Assembly (NCBI GenBank): GCA_020284085.1
Contig: JACEVL010000007.1
Coordinates: 235,001-299,000, forward strand
DNA length: 64,000 nt
Origin: Aporrectodea caliginosa
Taxonomy: Eukaryota; Annelida; Clitellata; Crassiclitellata; Lumbricidae
Direction of reading: 5' to 3'
In this document: one piece after another, positions 1 to 13,349 of the stretch
How positions within the stretch are numbered: the stretch's first letter is position 1
Layout: every line of letters begins with the position of its first letter
The notes under the pieces: model-generated
The model's database searches: none
The model's input: only the letters and a program-made list of their open reading frames with translations
What the model was told of the DNA's origin: nothing
Position numbers and translations under genes: made by a program

Positions 1-468
1 CCACAGCATTACCATCTGCAGAGTTTTGACTGGACACTGAAACTCCCAACCATTGATTCGACTTATCGAAACCCGCTAAAATGAAATTTCACACAAAGCC
101 TCGAAATATAGAAACGTTCCTGAAATCTGCTATCTGAAAGTTTCTACCAATGGAGATATATACAGAAGCGTTCTTTCTGCCTGCAGTTTGAAACCTTACC
201 TTTTCTTATCTTACCTTACCTTACCTAATCTTAGCTTACCTACGGTACTTCTCCTATAGGCTTGACCTCCCCGGATTCTGACCAGGCGCCGGAACGAACA
301 GCCTTGCAATTGCGGACTTGATTTGATATAGCATCGCTGATTAAGCTGGTCTCTCTGACAAGGCTTTTGTGTTGCGCTGAGAGATTTCGAAGATTTGCAT
401 TACGTTACATTACCTTGGATTCAGTAGTACCTTACTTCAACTTTCCTGTCCTTAGTTGAGAAGATTCT

Positions 469-511
469 CAGTCAAGTTAGATTAATGAATTCGATTAATC
501 TAACTTGACTG
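469..511. repeat. Perfect 18-bp inverted repeat (hairpin)
   Basis: The arm CAGTCAAGTTAGATTAAT at 469-486 is followed by a 7-nt spacer (GAATTCG) and then its exact reverse complement at 494-511. It could fold as a hairpin. No target duplication or element structure was identified. Confidence 0.9.
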
Positions 512-711
512 ATTTCGATATGGCTTAGCTGATTGATAATGAATTAATTAAGCCTGGGTAATCAGGGGCGGCGCCAGGGGGGGATAGGGGGCTAAGCTCC
601 CCCTAACTGCCGCTCAGCCCCAGAAAAAGTGGGAAATCACTGCAAATCACAGGGAGGAGGGACAAAAACGAAGGTTTTGGAGCTTTAGCCCCCAAACCTG
701 AAATCCAGGTA

Positions 712-1057
712 TCACGAAATAGAGTATCCGTCCTAGGACTATCCGGGGGATGTATGAATTTATCCCCCGGATGGAATAAACCGGTTTAGAGTATCCGGGG
801 GATAAACCATTCTATCCCCCATTGGTATACGCATCACGATAGCCTCGGCGAAAATCAGTCAAAATCACCAAAAACGAAGTAAATTGATTTCAGGTCGACT
901 TACAAACTAAAGATACGCAATATAAAAATGTTATGCGTACAATAAATCCAAACAGTACGACTGAATACACTTAGAAACCGCCAAAAATGCAAATTAAACC
1001 GAATATTCCAATTCGCTAAGGGGGATACTCATGTATGGGGGATACTCTATTTCGTGA
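712..1057. mobile_element. MITE with perfect 18-bp terminal inverted repeats
   Basis: TCACGAAATAGAGTATCC at 712-729 is matched by its exact reverse complement at 1040-1057. Near the left end are several copies of a GGGGGATA/TATCCCCC motif. There is no coding potential, so it is a non-autonomous element. I could not define a clear target-site duplication, so the superfamily is unassigned. Confidence 0.8.
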
Positions 1058-1071
1058 AACCGGAACTGTGG

Positions 1072-1316
1072 GTAATAATAATAATAATAATAAATAAATA
1101 ATAATATCTTTTCTTTATTAAGCGCTTGACAAACGCACTGCGCTGTACATTTACATGTTATGCAATTGAAATCTTAACTACTAACAGAACAGACAGCTTG
1201 CAATACAACGGCGCTAATAGCAGCCTACAAAGCATATCCGCCCAACGGGGGCTCGAACTCGGTACCTCTCGGTCTCTGTGCCAGATGTTATCCAAAGCGC
1301 CACGCCCCCCAATGTA
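1072..1316 (-). mobile_element. tRNA-derived SINE (family 1), minus strand
   Basis: On the minus strand this begins with a tRNA-like head (box B-like GAGTTCGAGCC). The body runs through the CTGTCTGTTCTGTTAGTAGT stretch and ends in AATAAAGAAAAGATATTATT with an (ATT)n tail. The same order of blocks is found on the plus strand at 46939-47175 and, interrupted, at 56433-57010, so it is a dispersed family. Confidence 0.85.
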
Positions 1317-1605
1317 GCAATGGAGCCCCCGTTGACTGGGAAGTATAGACAATGAAAGCAGTGAAGAGGTGACTGTTTACTGGTCTTTCCATACGAACTA
1401 TTATAGACGTCTATTGTACGAACTAAGAACAAGATTATACTTTGAATACGTGTAAAATTATATCAACGTGTACATATTAGGTTGGACTGGATTAAGCTAT
1501 AGGACGGTTCATACCAGGACGCATGAGATGGAATTTGATTACAGAGGATTCAGTTATATTGGATTCTGAGAGACATTAGCCGTTGTGAATTAGATGAATC
1601 ATATC

Positions 1606-1665
1606 GGATCACATCAGATCACATAAGATCACACCAGATCCTATCAGATCCTATTAGATCACTTT
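1606..1665. repeat. Degenerate tandem repeat of about 10 bp
   Basis: Units resembling AGATCACATC or AGATCCTATC follow one another about six times. Confidence 0.7.
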
Positions 1666-2398
1666 TTTCTCATTTTGATATGATTCGCTGTCGAAATTAG
1701 TTTATACTCTATGACTTTGGAAGGATCAGCTCCGCATGTGCCAATAACAAATCAGCCGCAGCCAACATCGAAACAAAACTTTTTACAATTAGGAAAATTT
1801 CAGTTTGGCTGGATAATTGTTTTGATTGTAAAAAGATGGGCAGCTCTCAGCCCGTCCATTTGCCTTACCATGTCCACGTGAAGCCCTTATGGAACCATAT
1901 TTTTATATCGGACCCATATAGAGCCATTCGGGCCCAAACTAAATGCCTATGAAAATGCTGGTAGGGCCGTAAATCACCAAACCAGCAAGTTAGTCAGCCA
2001 GTCAGGAATTCAACCAACCAGCCATCTAACCAGCAAGCAATTTAACTAGCAATACAGTCGGCCTGCATGGCATCCAGTCGAGCAACCTATTTAGCCAATT
2101 AACTAATCAATTCAATTGCCAGCTATAGCTAGCCTGCAGCTAGCCTGCAGCGACGCGTTATCATGATGGCTTGCAAGCCAATTTGTCATTCAGCTACTAA
2201 ATAACGACCTTCAAAAGCGCAAACCAGCCAGCGCGGTTTGAACACTGGAAAACAAATCAATATCGGGTAAATTACTTTTTGAAAGTGCTGAAATTATTTA
2301 AAATGGTATTTTGTGACTTTTAAAATACCAATCGAAGTGCTGTTGCCAAACTATTTCCACACGAGTCAATTTTAGCCATAATTATCTTTGCCCTAATA

Positions 2399-2602
2399 CG
2401 TATATATATATATGGCATATATATATATATATAATAATATAGACATAATTTATAGTTCCAAACACCAATTACGGATGTCCGGCAGAGAAGAGGCTAAGCA
2501 TTTCATTCCAATGTAACAGAACAACAGGTGATAGCCATTAAGGAAGGGCGGCAAATTATATTATATATAGACTGCATACCAGAGTGAATGTTTTTGCAGA
2601 GA

Positions 2603-2640
<38 letters not shown>
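2399..2640. repeat. AT dinucleotide microsatellites
   Basis: Runs of (TA)n lie at about 2399-2440 and 2607-2640, separated by ordinary AT-rich sequence. Confidence 0.85.
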
Positions 2641-2645
<5 letters not shown>

Positions 2646-3274
2646 TACATTATGCAGAGGAAAGATTAATAACAACGCTTATAGCATCACTTTTCTCTAG
2701 ATAATTTAGTCAGAGGGACATACAGCGACTATCCTGTACCGATGCCGTTGCCCACAGTTATTATAAATTAAGTGTGCTAACAGTGCGTATTATACGAGTA
2801 TGTGCACAGAAACCCAGGCCATATATAATTATCATCAACCGTTAGAGACTATATATATAATATATATATATATATCGTATGCATATTGTATAATGTGTAC
2901 AGTCCACATACAAACCAAATATTACATAGGCCTACTAGACGTTCTACCCGGCTTCGCACGGGTTATCTCTAACGTTCTCGCTTGATTTGCGTGGTTAACT
3001 TTGATTGCTTTGGCTGGTACTCACCAGGTTCGCCCGTGTATTTGAATTTGCGCTATCCTGTATGTCGTTCCCGCTGAATTTGAACGCGTTAAATGTAAAC
3101 CTTCGCTTTTTTCTATAGCGACCGAATAATTATGGCCTCGACCTGCTCATTTTTCAATGAATTGATAGGATTAGTCTCAACCCTTCACCACCGTTCGCCG
3201 TTTGAATGGACGCCACGCCATTTATTATTCCCCTGCAAGGACCGTGCTAGCCCAAGATTACAATTTCTGAAATA

Positions 3275-3362
3275 AGCCAGCATCGGGAATCGAACCGTGA
3301 TCCTCACGCTCTCTATTATAGCACAGAGGCGCATGAGACACAGCTCTTACCAATGTAGCTCG
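3275..3362 (-). mobile_element. tRNA-like SINE head, minus strand
   Basis: Read on the minus strand, it has an A-box-like segment (ACATTGGTAAGAGC) and a perfect B-box-like GGTTCGATTCC, in the order and approximate spacing of a Pol III promoter. It does not fold as a full tRNA with an obvious anticodon arm, so I call it a SINE head. Confidence 0.6.
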
Positions 3363-3411
3363 ATGACGTCTTTGGCTTGTCGGAGAAATCCCGAAATGCG
3401 AACAAAACTAA

Positions 3412-3494
3412 TGGGACAAATCCTAAAACTACTGGGACAAATCCTAAAACTACTGGGACAAATCCTAAAACTACTGGGACATTTGTCCCAGTAG
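3412..3494. repeat. 21-bp tandem repeat, three units plus inverted end
   Basis: The unit TGGGACAAATCCTAAAACTAC is repeated three times, then ends in TGGGACATTTGTCCCA, a short palindrome made from the unit's own start. Confidence 0.9.
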
Positions 3495-5093
3495 TTATAC
3501 AGTTAAAATATGCACTGGCTTGATCTGAGGGTCTAAGTGGTGAGCCCACGTATCAGCGGAGAAACTGTTTCTCAACATTACGAAAGAAACGGGACACCAC
3601 ATGGAAAGCGTTTCCTCAGCTTCCCGTTGAAATCACATCGTGACGTTTGGTTTCCAGACTAGACCAGATTAGGTCAATCCTCACCATAGTTTTGGCGAAA
3701 CATCGAGTGATGCTTTGCGCTGTATGAGTAGCTAATTAATTATTAATTAATTGACCAATCTTCCTAGTTTCCGCTAACAAATAATTGGTGTTATCTTTTC
3801 GGCAAACAGGCCCGGCACACCACAGGATGTTGCCTACGTAAGCTTATAGATAAAATTCAGTAACAGTCTAAATACAACTCACAGCTATTTCAGCAAACAG
3901 TAGGTTTATCTGTACTATCGTAATCGCGCCATTTCTACAACGTCTAAAATGCGAAGATGGGGGACCAGTCTATTCACAGGCGCTTAGTCAAAACGTAATC
4001 GACAGACGGGGGTGAAATCGGTTCCAGGTTAAGATCCAACGGGTCAGACAGGCAGACAGTCGAAAGGCTAAGGTGGATGCATGGTGCTTAGAATTGATCG
4101 ACGAGGGAAGTAAGGGGAAGAGGAGGACTCAGGATTAAATTTGTGAAAAAGCAGTGTTTTCAGTTTTGAGTGAAGACCAGTGGAGAGATAGCAAAAGGTG
4201 AGGTTTTGGTGAGTTCGTAGGATGGATCAGATATTTGGCGTATCTCTGGCGGGAGTTTATTCCACATGACGCTAACAATTCCTACATTAGGCCTACAGTT
4301 GCGTTTTTCGTCAGTTTTCATTTTAGGTGCATTTAGGGGTCCATTACGAGACCTGGGTTAGAGCATTTGGATGCAACAGAGCAATCCCCAGCAGGCCGAC
4401 CTCAGCAACGTCGTATATGGGACATCTGACACCCACGACAATTTGTCTATGTGGCTTTCATATGCCCTACATTTGAAAACAAATGTGAAACTTATAATAA
4501 TTGTGGGATATTGTCGTATCATCAACTGGGCTTAGATACATCATACATGACGCTGCTGCTGCAGCTGCTTTGGGTTTTATAGGTTAAATTACTTTCATTT
4601 TCCGAACTGTTCCTCAAATTTCAAACCCTTCGCCACCGTTGGTCTTAGCGTGAGGGTCAGGTTGATTTTTACTAACCTGACGTGATTTCGTCTATGACCA
4701 CACGAGTACAATCGTTGGGAAGCGACGACAGAGGGCACCTGTAGATGGCTCCGGGTTCAGACACTGCGAGTGTGGTTATGTTCTCCTTCGGAGCTCCAAC
4801 TATTATCCTAGAAATGGAGAAACAGGATTTCAGTGCGGATTATGTTCAATGCTAACGGCTCAGAAAAAGGCGTAGCAAATAGAAATAGTAAAACGCTACA
4901 GAAATGAATCTATTAACTTCGATTAGTTTTGAATTTGAATATAGACATACTGTAGTGCGAGCCACGAATGAGTACAATAATAATAATGAACTAAAATTTG
5001 CGTTTAATGAATGTAATCATGCTAGTCGAATAAACTTAAGAGAAGGCATAGTTTCAGACTGCCTTAACACTGCAGTTAGGTGAGTTGCAGAGC

Positions 5094-5212
5094 CTAGGTA
5101 CTACATCCTGGGTATCAGAGCATGGATGTCAGAGCCCATGGGTGTCAGAGTCTAGCTATCAGAGTCTGTGTATCAGCGCCTGGTTATCCGAGCCTGTGTA
5201 TCAGAGACCTTT
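5094..5212. repeat. Degenerate tandem repeat (GTATCAGAGCCTGG-like)
   Basis: About seven imperfect units of 15-17 bp carrying TATCAGAG or TGTCAGAG. It gives a short accidental reading frame that has no other coding sign. Confidence 0.75.
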
Positions 5213-5322
5213 TAGTGGCATAGGAGCGAACAGCATAGATAAATTCCAACATTTTCTAGAGGTATACTACTTGGTTTACGAAATGTGTGAAACTCTTAGA
5301 CGCATGTCGAAATGAAAAAGGC

Positions 5323-5697
5323 AATGAATGAATGAATGAATGAATGAATGAATGAATGAATGAATGAATGAATGAATGAATGAATGAATGAATGAATGAA
5401 TGAATGAATGAATGAATGAATGAATGAATGAATGAATGAATGAATGAATGAATGAATGAACGAATGAACGAATGAACGAATGAACGAATGAACGAATGAA
5501 CGAATGAACGAACGAACGAACGAACGAACGAACGAACGAACGAACGAACGAACGAACGAACGAACGAACGAATGAACGAACGAACGAACGAATGAACGAA
5601 TGAACGAACGAATGAACGAATGAACGAATGAACGAATGAACGAATGAACGAATGAATGAATGAATGAATGAATGAATGAATGAATGAATGAATGAAT
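5323..5697. repeat. TGAA/CGAA tetranucleotide microsatellite
   Basis: About 375 bp of (TGAA)n that changes in its middle to (CGAA)n and mixed TGAACGAA units, then returns to pure (TGAA)n. The symmetric T-C-T layout suggests expansion of a mutated unit inside an older array. Confidence 0.98.
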
Positions 5698-8687
5698 AGT
5701 TGATAGGATGGATTTTTAACTTTTACTTACACATGACCATTTGGATTTCCTTCGGAGATGTAATGCTGAGCAACTGAGAATCCGAAATATGACTTACTAC
5801 CGGTCGTTTTAATGATTGGAACTGAACTGTCCAAATTAAACAACCAGACTTCGTTAACATTAATTAAAAAGCACAGTAGGAAATTAGCAATCCACTGCAG
5901 TGGATCTGCTCTTCCAGTACAGATGGATAAAGCGACCATTTCTAAAAGTAACCCTTGTTTTATATAACGTCTTTCTTAGGCACAACAATGGGCTACATAA
6001 AATGACTAGCTGCATATGGACATATAACAGCTAAGGAACCACCCTTAGTTTAGCGGGCCTAAACGGATGTAGTCTTCCATCCGTAAAGTGAAATAATTGG
6101 AATAATTGTGCACAATCAATTCTGCGAACGTCATGAAAGATTATAATTATATCACTAACATAGGGCCGTAACTGCTCGACGGTAATCATGGGTATAGAGT
6201 CTATGAAGCCTATGTATAGCCTACCCTCGTCGAAAGCGGAGCAGTTACTGCCGCTGACAAATTAGTTGATAGCTAGTCGAGCCAGGCTTGCTGAGGCTAA
6301 AGAGAAAGGCAAAGGGCACGTCGGGATAATAAATGGTCAGTTTTAGACCGAAGTGTAGGCCAGCTATGACTGCAGCTGTAGTTCGTAATAAAATTATGTA
6401 CACAATATTTATGAAATTCAGCGCATTGAACGCCTAGAAATTCGTCATAGCAAATTCAGCGTTAAGCTGACGAGGCTGTTATAGCTGTTAGACAGATGTT
6501 GTATTCTTAAAAAGGGCTTTAAAATTCAACCGCTACAATACAGTGCATACAACACACGATGTAATATACCATGCAATGCAATAGGCCTATAACACAACAA
6601 ATTCAATGTAGGACAATACAAGCAATAATGCAATACAATACAATACAAATCTTATATAATGCAATTTGATATTAGGCCTATATAACAAAGTACAATGCAG
6701 TAAAATACAATGCCACAGAATGGTAGACTCGTCAGAGAGGCAGGTTAAGAGAAACACAGATCAATCAATCGTTAATATTGAAACATAAATGAAAAGTTAT
6801 AGAAAAGAATTTTGAAGTTCAGTGAACTAAACTAAGAAAACTACGAAGCCATCACGAGATAAAACTGATCGTCCACAACGCATTGATACTGTCAACCTCC
6901 AAAATGGCTTTTTGCTTCCCAGTAAGGCTATATATAGTGTATAATTATTATAGGCTATAATGTGTTCGGTAGAATTCTCCGAAATATTTTCAGTGTTTCA
7001 GCGACATTCGGTAGATGGAGCAGCAATCGAAAATACCTTACAAACGACAATTTATTTTGGCTAACGTCATATCAACGTGCATTAATCTTAGGCCTACTTG
7101 GTCCCGATTAGACCATCTGTAGCATGCGGTCCCGCTGTTTGGTTAGCTCTCCATGCCTATGGTCGTCTCTTCGTGTTTCTTTTATTAGTCTTCTAAAGAC
7201 CCACCGAGAACATCGATGGCATTCTCCAGCAATGACCATGTGATGCAGCGCCTGTGCTGTCCCAGAAAGGCTAACCGTTCTTTTCTCTTGAACCTAGCCA
7301 ATGCCATGCTTCCGCAGGCCTTGAAGCTGTTGCTTAACTGCGAGAACAGGAAATTCCGTACTTAGCGAATACGGAACGAAGAACGGCGGGGAAGTGAAGA
7401 ATACGTTATCCGTATACGGAAGCAAAAAATAAAAGCAAGGTAGAACACAAATAAAAGCAAACAACAAAAGCAAAGGAGAACAAAAGTACGTTTCCAAGAT
7501 GCTTCAACGACAGCAGACGATCGATGATCTAGGCCTAAACTTTTAGACAAAGAACAACCGAGAGAGTTTTGAGGAAGCAATTGTTACTTAGGTCAGAAAT
7601 AGAAACATTAGTCATTTTAATTGACACGTGACGCCTGCTTCGTTCACAATGCCCGTCTTTATATTTCCTTCCGATATCGTGTATCAAAGGCGTACGCGTT
7701 TAACTGGACCAGATAGAAACTAGTTCAATGCTCGCGTTGTCTCCGGAAATTGAAAACAAAAATTCCTTTAAGCAGCTTAATCTCTTGTACTAGCAGACAC
7801 TACGTGAAGTGAGTAGCCAATGATGCCCCAAGTCGCCCAATTACTGCATCTATTTAGCACTCTTGTCAATCTTTTTGCGCTCGCTGGACACTTCGTAAAT
7901 ATGACATAGGTCTATTCCCGGTAGTTTATTTACGTGTTTCTTGCTGAAAACGACTAGGTCGTCTACTTAAACGTAGGCCTATATGACAAAAAATAGGCCT
8001 TGTATTTACTATCGGGCACATTAACTCTTAAAACAACGGGTTAGGCCTAAACCTTGAGACAAGTTTGTGACCAGTTTTCGAGTCGTATCTTTTGTAAATA
8101 TCTTAACGTATACCACTAGACTAACATGAGTCAAAGACTGATGCTGTTCGTTTATATGCTGTTCATTGGTGCAAAAAATGTAGTTTTCACTTTGAAAACA
8201 GAGAGTAACTGGTGCAAAGTTCATGTAAATTACTTAGCAGCTGCCTAGAGCATGTTTTAATTTCATTTGTGATAAGCGTACGTGCCGCCGACATGCATGC
8301 TTGCATGGAATCTATAATAGGACCAATATTCCTGTTTGGGACCCGTTTAGAGCCCATAGGCTATAATGGGTCCCAAGTCCCAACCTAATGCCCAGGGATA
8401 TGCTGTCGGGGTGACGAACGCAGATCCAGCCAAGTATCTTAAGAATCTGAAGAGTTATAATTTATGTTGATTGTAAATGATATTTCGATTTCATTGTAGG
8501 CCTACAATGTCGTCTTTGTTTTATCCGACTCTCGTGTGTATGTGAATCAAATACGACTTTAACGAAAGCCATTCACAGTTTGATATTTAGACAGCTCGAG
8601 GGATTAGGTCTATGTTCACTCGGCTGACATTTTTTTTCGAGTGAAGCTTTAAGGCTATTCAGCATAGTCATAAATCTCCTCGTCAAA

Positions 8688-11662
8688 ATGTTTCGTGTTT
8701 TTCTTGCTGTGCCTGTTATCTTATGCATCGTCTATTCCCTTCGGACAGTTAGTAAGTAGAGAACTTTTTGTGTTTTACATGTACAGCTACACCATCATGA
8801 TTTAAGGCGAATAGTTGAAAGTTTAATTCTGTAAGAAAACCTAATATGATCGACCGAACTTTATTGACAATTTTTGTTTTAATTGAAGTAAGTAATAATA
8901 TTATGAGACAACATTGTCATAAGCAAATGATATCACAATGCTTTTGAATTATGGTGATTCCATTAACGATGCAGCTAAATCTAAGCCACAAGACTTACGA
9001 TCTTTCGGCCTCTTCTCTAGTAAAGGGGACACATTCCCTACACCAGTTAATAATTTATGTTGCTGCTTACTTTCAAATGAAGGCAAACGACAAAATTTGC
9101 CCCTAAGATTTAATGACAAGACAACTACGTGTGTAGGTGCAATTAATCTGTTTATGGTAGCGCTGAAGTGTTCGCTAAGTGGGTCTGAGCCATTAATCTA
9201 ATGACTAGCTTTTCCACTTTGGTCTCTCGTTCTTTAAAGACGTTTCTTTTCCCCCGGGGTTTTCGTGCTGAGAGCGCTTCTGAATAGTTATTCTTAGAGA
9301 GGCGCTATATAAATCTTTAGATACAATACAATACAATACAATTAATCGATAGGCAGTTCATAAAGCGCGGCGCAGAATGTGCCACTATACATTATTCACA
9401 TTTAGGTTTTGTAGTATATTGCAAAAATGTTTTGGAGATGATTGAAAGTATTCGCTGATGCTTATTGCTTTTGCCGTAGGTGATCAAAAGACATCGAGTG
9501 ATATCAGCTGTCAACTGACGAATACTTGCTATGGAACAACGATGAAGGTTTTGGCAAATACGCGATCAACGACCGTGGAGACCACTGACACAAAAGTCAC
9601 TGCAAGCCCTCCAACCACTTTGGAAACTGCAACATCAATGCCAGCAAATACTCAAGTTTCACTGCACACTGCAGACGAGACATCGAGTGATAGCACTTGT
9701 AGCAGTAAAACTACTCGAGGTTACAACACTACACAGAACACATCAAAACCGATGTCTAGGCCTACAGCTATACAGTTCACTAACACTGCAATAAGAAAGT
9801 CTCATGCATCCAAAGTCATGAAAATCTCCACTGTCGCTATGACAACAGTTAGCGCACTGGCATCAACTCACGAGTCAAAGACAGAAGAAGGTAATCTAAT
9901 CTATCATAATCTGATGACTTATATGACGCCGCTCTCACAAATCTATCCCTAAATCTATTCCTCACCTCTCTGTATACTCTTTCCGAATCACACTCTCCTT
10001 CACCCACAATTAACCTGGCTCCCACTCCATTATGTCATTGTCTGAGGGCTGAACATGGAAGAAAGACCATCATTTGCTCAGGAATTAACTTGTTATTAAT
10101 TAATTATATACAAGCAATGTAAAATGTTAACTTTTCTTGCATTACAATTTACACAATTGCATGACGTTACATTTTTTCAAATAATCTTTCATCTAGCGGC
10201 TGGCTCCACTCCTCGACTAACCAGATGATAAATCATTTTATTTTTGTGGTGCCTTTTCTTTACGGACTCAGCCTTAATGGCTTGTCAAAGGTTGTCAATT
10301 TATAAGACGTTCCGAACACCGAAGAACTTCCGCATTCGTTGTAGAATTGTTTATTCTCGATTTTACTAGAGCAGCCTTATAATTCATATTTATATAAGTA
10401 TATATAAGAAGCGTCTAAGTCAATGTATTTAGCATTTATGCAAGTGATAATTTTTGATCGAAGAATGCCTTTCGACGTAATCCGTTTTTGCAATGCGTGT
10501 CGTTCTTATACGTCACTTGGATGCATCTAGTTCTATAAATAGCATATTCTTAATAAGTCTTTCGAAAATGCTTATAGAAATTAGCAGAGGTCAAAAATTG
10601 AGAGATTCTTTGATGTTGGTTAAAATTATTCGTGTATCATGTTCATCTGTCGCAGCCTTGCTGTACAAGTTGCAGGAATTAAGAGCTACCAATTTCATGT
10701 GACACCCAAAGATTCAAATTTCGAACCTCATATGCAAGCCAGCAATCGCAATGTAATTTCGTTTTTTTAGATATTGTTTCACTTAAATTTATGTTTTTTT
10801 ATTTGCAGTATACGTCACCCGTTTGGTGGTGAAGTTATACACACCTCTATGTGACCCTTACTGGGTAACCAAACTAAGAGGTCTTATCTACGTGCTATGT
10901 GTCTACGATCATCCTTACTGGATTCTGCTTGCCTATGACGATAGCAGTCCACACGCTCTGCTAACAATCACTATCGTCGACGACATTTTAGACCCTAATG
11001 ACATGGTTGGCACTGAAAATCTAAACACCATATATGTGAGCGACTTTAGCGGCGAATGCATCTGGAAGATAGACATCGATAGAAATATTGTTACCAAATG
11101 GATGTCAGAGTTACAATCGTATTTCAGTTTGTCCGTTACTAGTGATAATCATCTTCTGGTTCTAAGGTGGTTTGAAGATCCACAGTATCTGGAGATTTAC
11201 GACCAAGACGCCAAACTTGTTAGAATGGTTGCTCTACCCAACGACTTCACGGGTTCACTCGTTGGTATTCAGAAACCAAATGCAGAATTCATCGTCAGCC
11301 ACGAGTCTAAAGAGAATTATGGACTGTTTATAAGTATCCTGAGCACTGATGGGAAACACATCGGTCAGTTTAGCCTTGGAACCGATTACTTCCTCGCGCG
11401 TGTGCAGTTGTTTATGGACAAAAAAGACAGTCATCTGTGTGTGACTGACATGAAGGAAGGAAATATGGTTCTCTTTGACCTGAATACTATGAACTTGAGT
11501 CCCATTGATAGTTTAATCGAACCCAATTTCTCTGTTCTCCATTTTAAAGGTATTATATTTTATTACGACGGAAAGAGAAAGCAAATTATTAGAATTCGTC
11601 GGTCAGATGTGGAGATTTTGACATTAGAGAAAGCACCAAATAACCGCGAAAGGCAACCTTAA
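8688..11662 (+). CDS. Secreted or type II membrane protein: Thr/Ser-rich stalk plus probable beta-propeller
   Basis: This is a three-exon gene: 8688-8751, 9480-9890 and 10809-11662. Donors are GTAAGT and GTAATC, the acceptors follow CCGTAG and TTGCAG, and both introns are phase 1 with the frame kept throughout, giving about 442 residues. Residues 1-21 form a hydrophobic signal peptide or anchor (core FLAVPVILCIVY). Residues 22 to about 159 are very rich in Thr and Ser, like a mucin-type O-glycosylated stalk. The last 283 residues repeat blade-like units (YVSDFSGECIWKID, LSVTSDNHLLVL, LEIYDQDAKLVRMVALP, LCVTDMKEGNMVLFDL) of the NHL/six-bladed propeller type. The propeller is inferred from pattern, not a search. 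I do not recognise a named orthologue. The start was chosen for the hydrophobic leader immediately before a consensus donor. Confidence 0.8.
9200..9345 (+). repeat. Non-LTR 3' tail in intron
   Basis: The block ending GAGGCGCTATATAAAT and then (AATAC)n matches the 3' tail seen again near 58670. It looks like a 5'-truncated LINE or SINE end inside intron 1 of the propeller gene. Confidence 0.6.
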
Positions 11663-13349
11663 ATATGGAGCATTGCAGACGCTTCTCAGATGAGAACGCA
11701 TGATCATTGACCTACTTCCTCGTCCAATCCTTACAAACAAGATTGTGTTTCAGGATTGTATAAGATCGATCTAACCGCATCAATTTCTGAGTTCAGTTCA
11801 CGCTGATATAATTATGTTGACATAACCCATTATTTGGTTTTCATTCGAGCGATACGCCGGTCATCAGACTTAAATACAATGCGCACGCTGGTATTTCGTT
11901 GCAAGTTATAACTCTCTCGGGTTTTTCAAATAGTTTGCTCATATACCGTATCTATATATAGGCCTATGTGACAAAACGATCTGTTTATGGATACAACATG
12001 CAAGAGGATCACTTCTAACAGTGAATAACTATCAGTGCCAGCATAAACCTAATAATGGCCATAGTTTGCACTCTAACAGCACGAAAATAACAGCGTTCTA
12101 CTCTGCAAGGATTTGATGTCGAGTCTTTAGTAAAGATTTATCTTTTTTTGTTCATTAATATGCTTATTTTTTAGACCAGTCAAATATTTTGGCTTTCCTC
12201 ATGAGGCTGTACTGCAAACCTAGGGGGCCCTACTTAGCGGGGCCGTAAGACCCTTTCAGGGTCCCCTGTGTGACTCAATTTTCTCATTGATTGTGTGCTA
12301 TTGTTCTTGGTTGGTCACCAAATAAAATGATTTGATTTTGATTTGATTTAGCAATGAGGATCACGTGTAGGCCTAATTTGAAGCATTTTACAGTTTGGTG
12401 AAATCGACTCAACATAATTGATTTCTAACCAAGATCTAGTTGCTTAATGAGAAATAGTTGCTTAATGTGAAACTTGTGCAGTACTGACCGACATTGAAAC
12501 TCATATTCGCCAGATTATCAATATCTCAGTGTGTGCAACGCTTTTGACGTGTCCAAGTCTGTTATACTTTAAGATATTTGGTTTCTTTTTGTAAACATTA
12601 TCAGAGTTACATTAACTATGGAAATATGCCGCTTTCTTTTGATTCTGACCAATGTTCACAAAATGTAAAGCAGCTTCACACTCAAGTAAGTTTCTCACAC
12701 TTGAGCACTGTAAAGCCCTGTAATAAAGGGCAATTGAGGGCGTACACTCAAGAGATCTGCCATGACAATGTCATAATTTGAACCAAAGCCTTCAAAGTTA
12801 GACGTGAAATTCACTTCGGAACAATGTAAAAGTAAGCCTACGTTTAGACACGTCTCACCCACTTCAACTTATATAGGCTGATCTCTTTGATTTGACAGCC
12901 GAAGGTCGTGTAGGCTCACAATAATTTGCCGTTTACTCGTGTCCTAATAGCAAAGAAGCACTTGTTCAAATAATGTATGCCTAGGTTCATCATGCGAATC
13001 AGCTCTAGAGGTGCCATCCAGTATTATTATTAGAGAGGATAGGCACAAAGAGCTACCAAAAGACCATCGTGTATCACAACTTTTGATCGTATTAAGTTAT
13101 TATATTTTTCAGTGTTGTATCTGGTTCTCGTCACAATGTCATCGACAAGAACCGAACTATGAGGAGATCAAACTTCACAAAATATACATCATTTCAGAAA
13201 ATTGTAGGAGTACGACCCCTAGGTTATCAGAAAAATTCAAAAATAACGAATCGAGAAACACAGAAATCAGCGTTCACAACAGAGCACGATCGCATATGGT
13301 TTTAGCAGTCTCCTAGCAGATGACAGAGGTCAATGGAAGAGCTTCTCGA
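11663..13349. other. Intergenic stretch between propeller gene and insulin-like cluster
   Basis: No gene is seen. At about 12180-12352 there is a LINE or SINE 3' end (a CTAGGGGGCCC...GGGTCCCC block followed by a TGATTTGATTTTGATTTGA tail). The part next to 13350 is the 3' flank of the insulin-like pseudogene and resembles the flank downstream of 23421. Confidence 0.65.

Larger units (their letters stand above)
1..8687. other. Gene-free stretch, repeats only
   Basis: No reading frame here is long, and none has splice signals or recognisable protein similarity. The stretch holds an 18-bp-TIR MITE, a tRNA-derived SINE, a second SINE head, AT, TGAA/CGAA and other simple repeats, plus degenerate low-order repeats (CAATA-rich at about 6530-6660, CCAG/AACCAG-rich at about 1975-2110). 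A short inverted pair (GTAACTGCTC at 6168 and its complement at 6239) may be a tiny element. The rest shows nothing I can name. Confidence 0.7.

Noticed and set aside
8938..9201. 87-residue open frame in intron 1 of the propeller gene
   Set aside because: No splice sites in suitable phase, no similarity, and it runs into a repeat tail.
10493..10702. 69-residue open frame in intron 2 of the propeller gene
   Set aside because: Random-looking composition and no splice signals.
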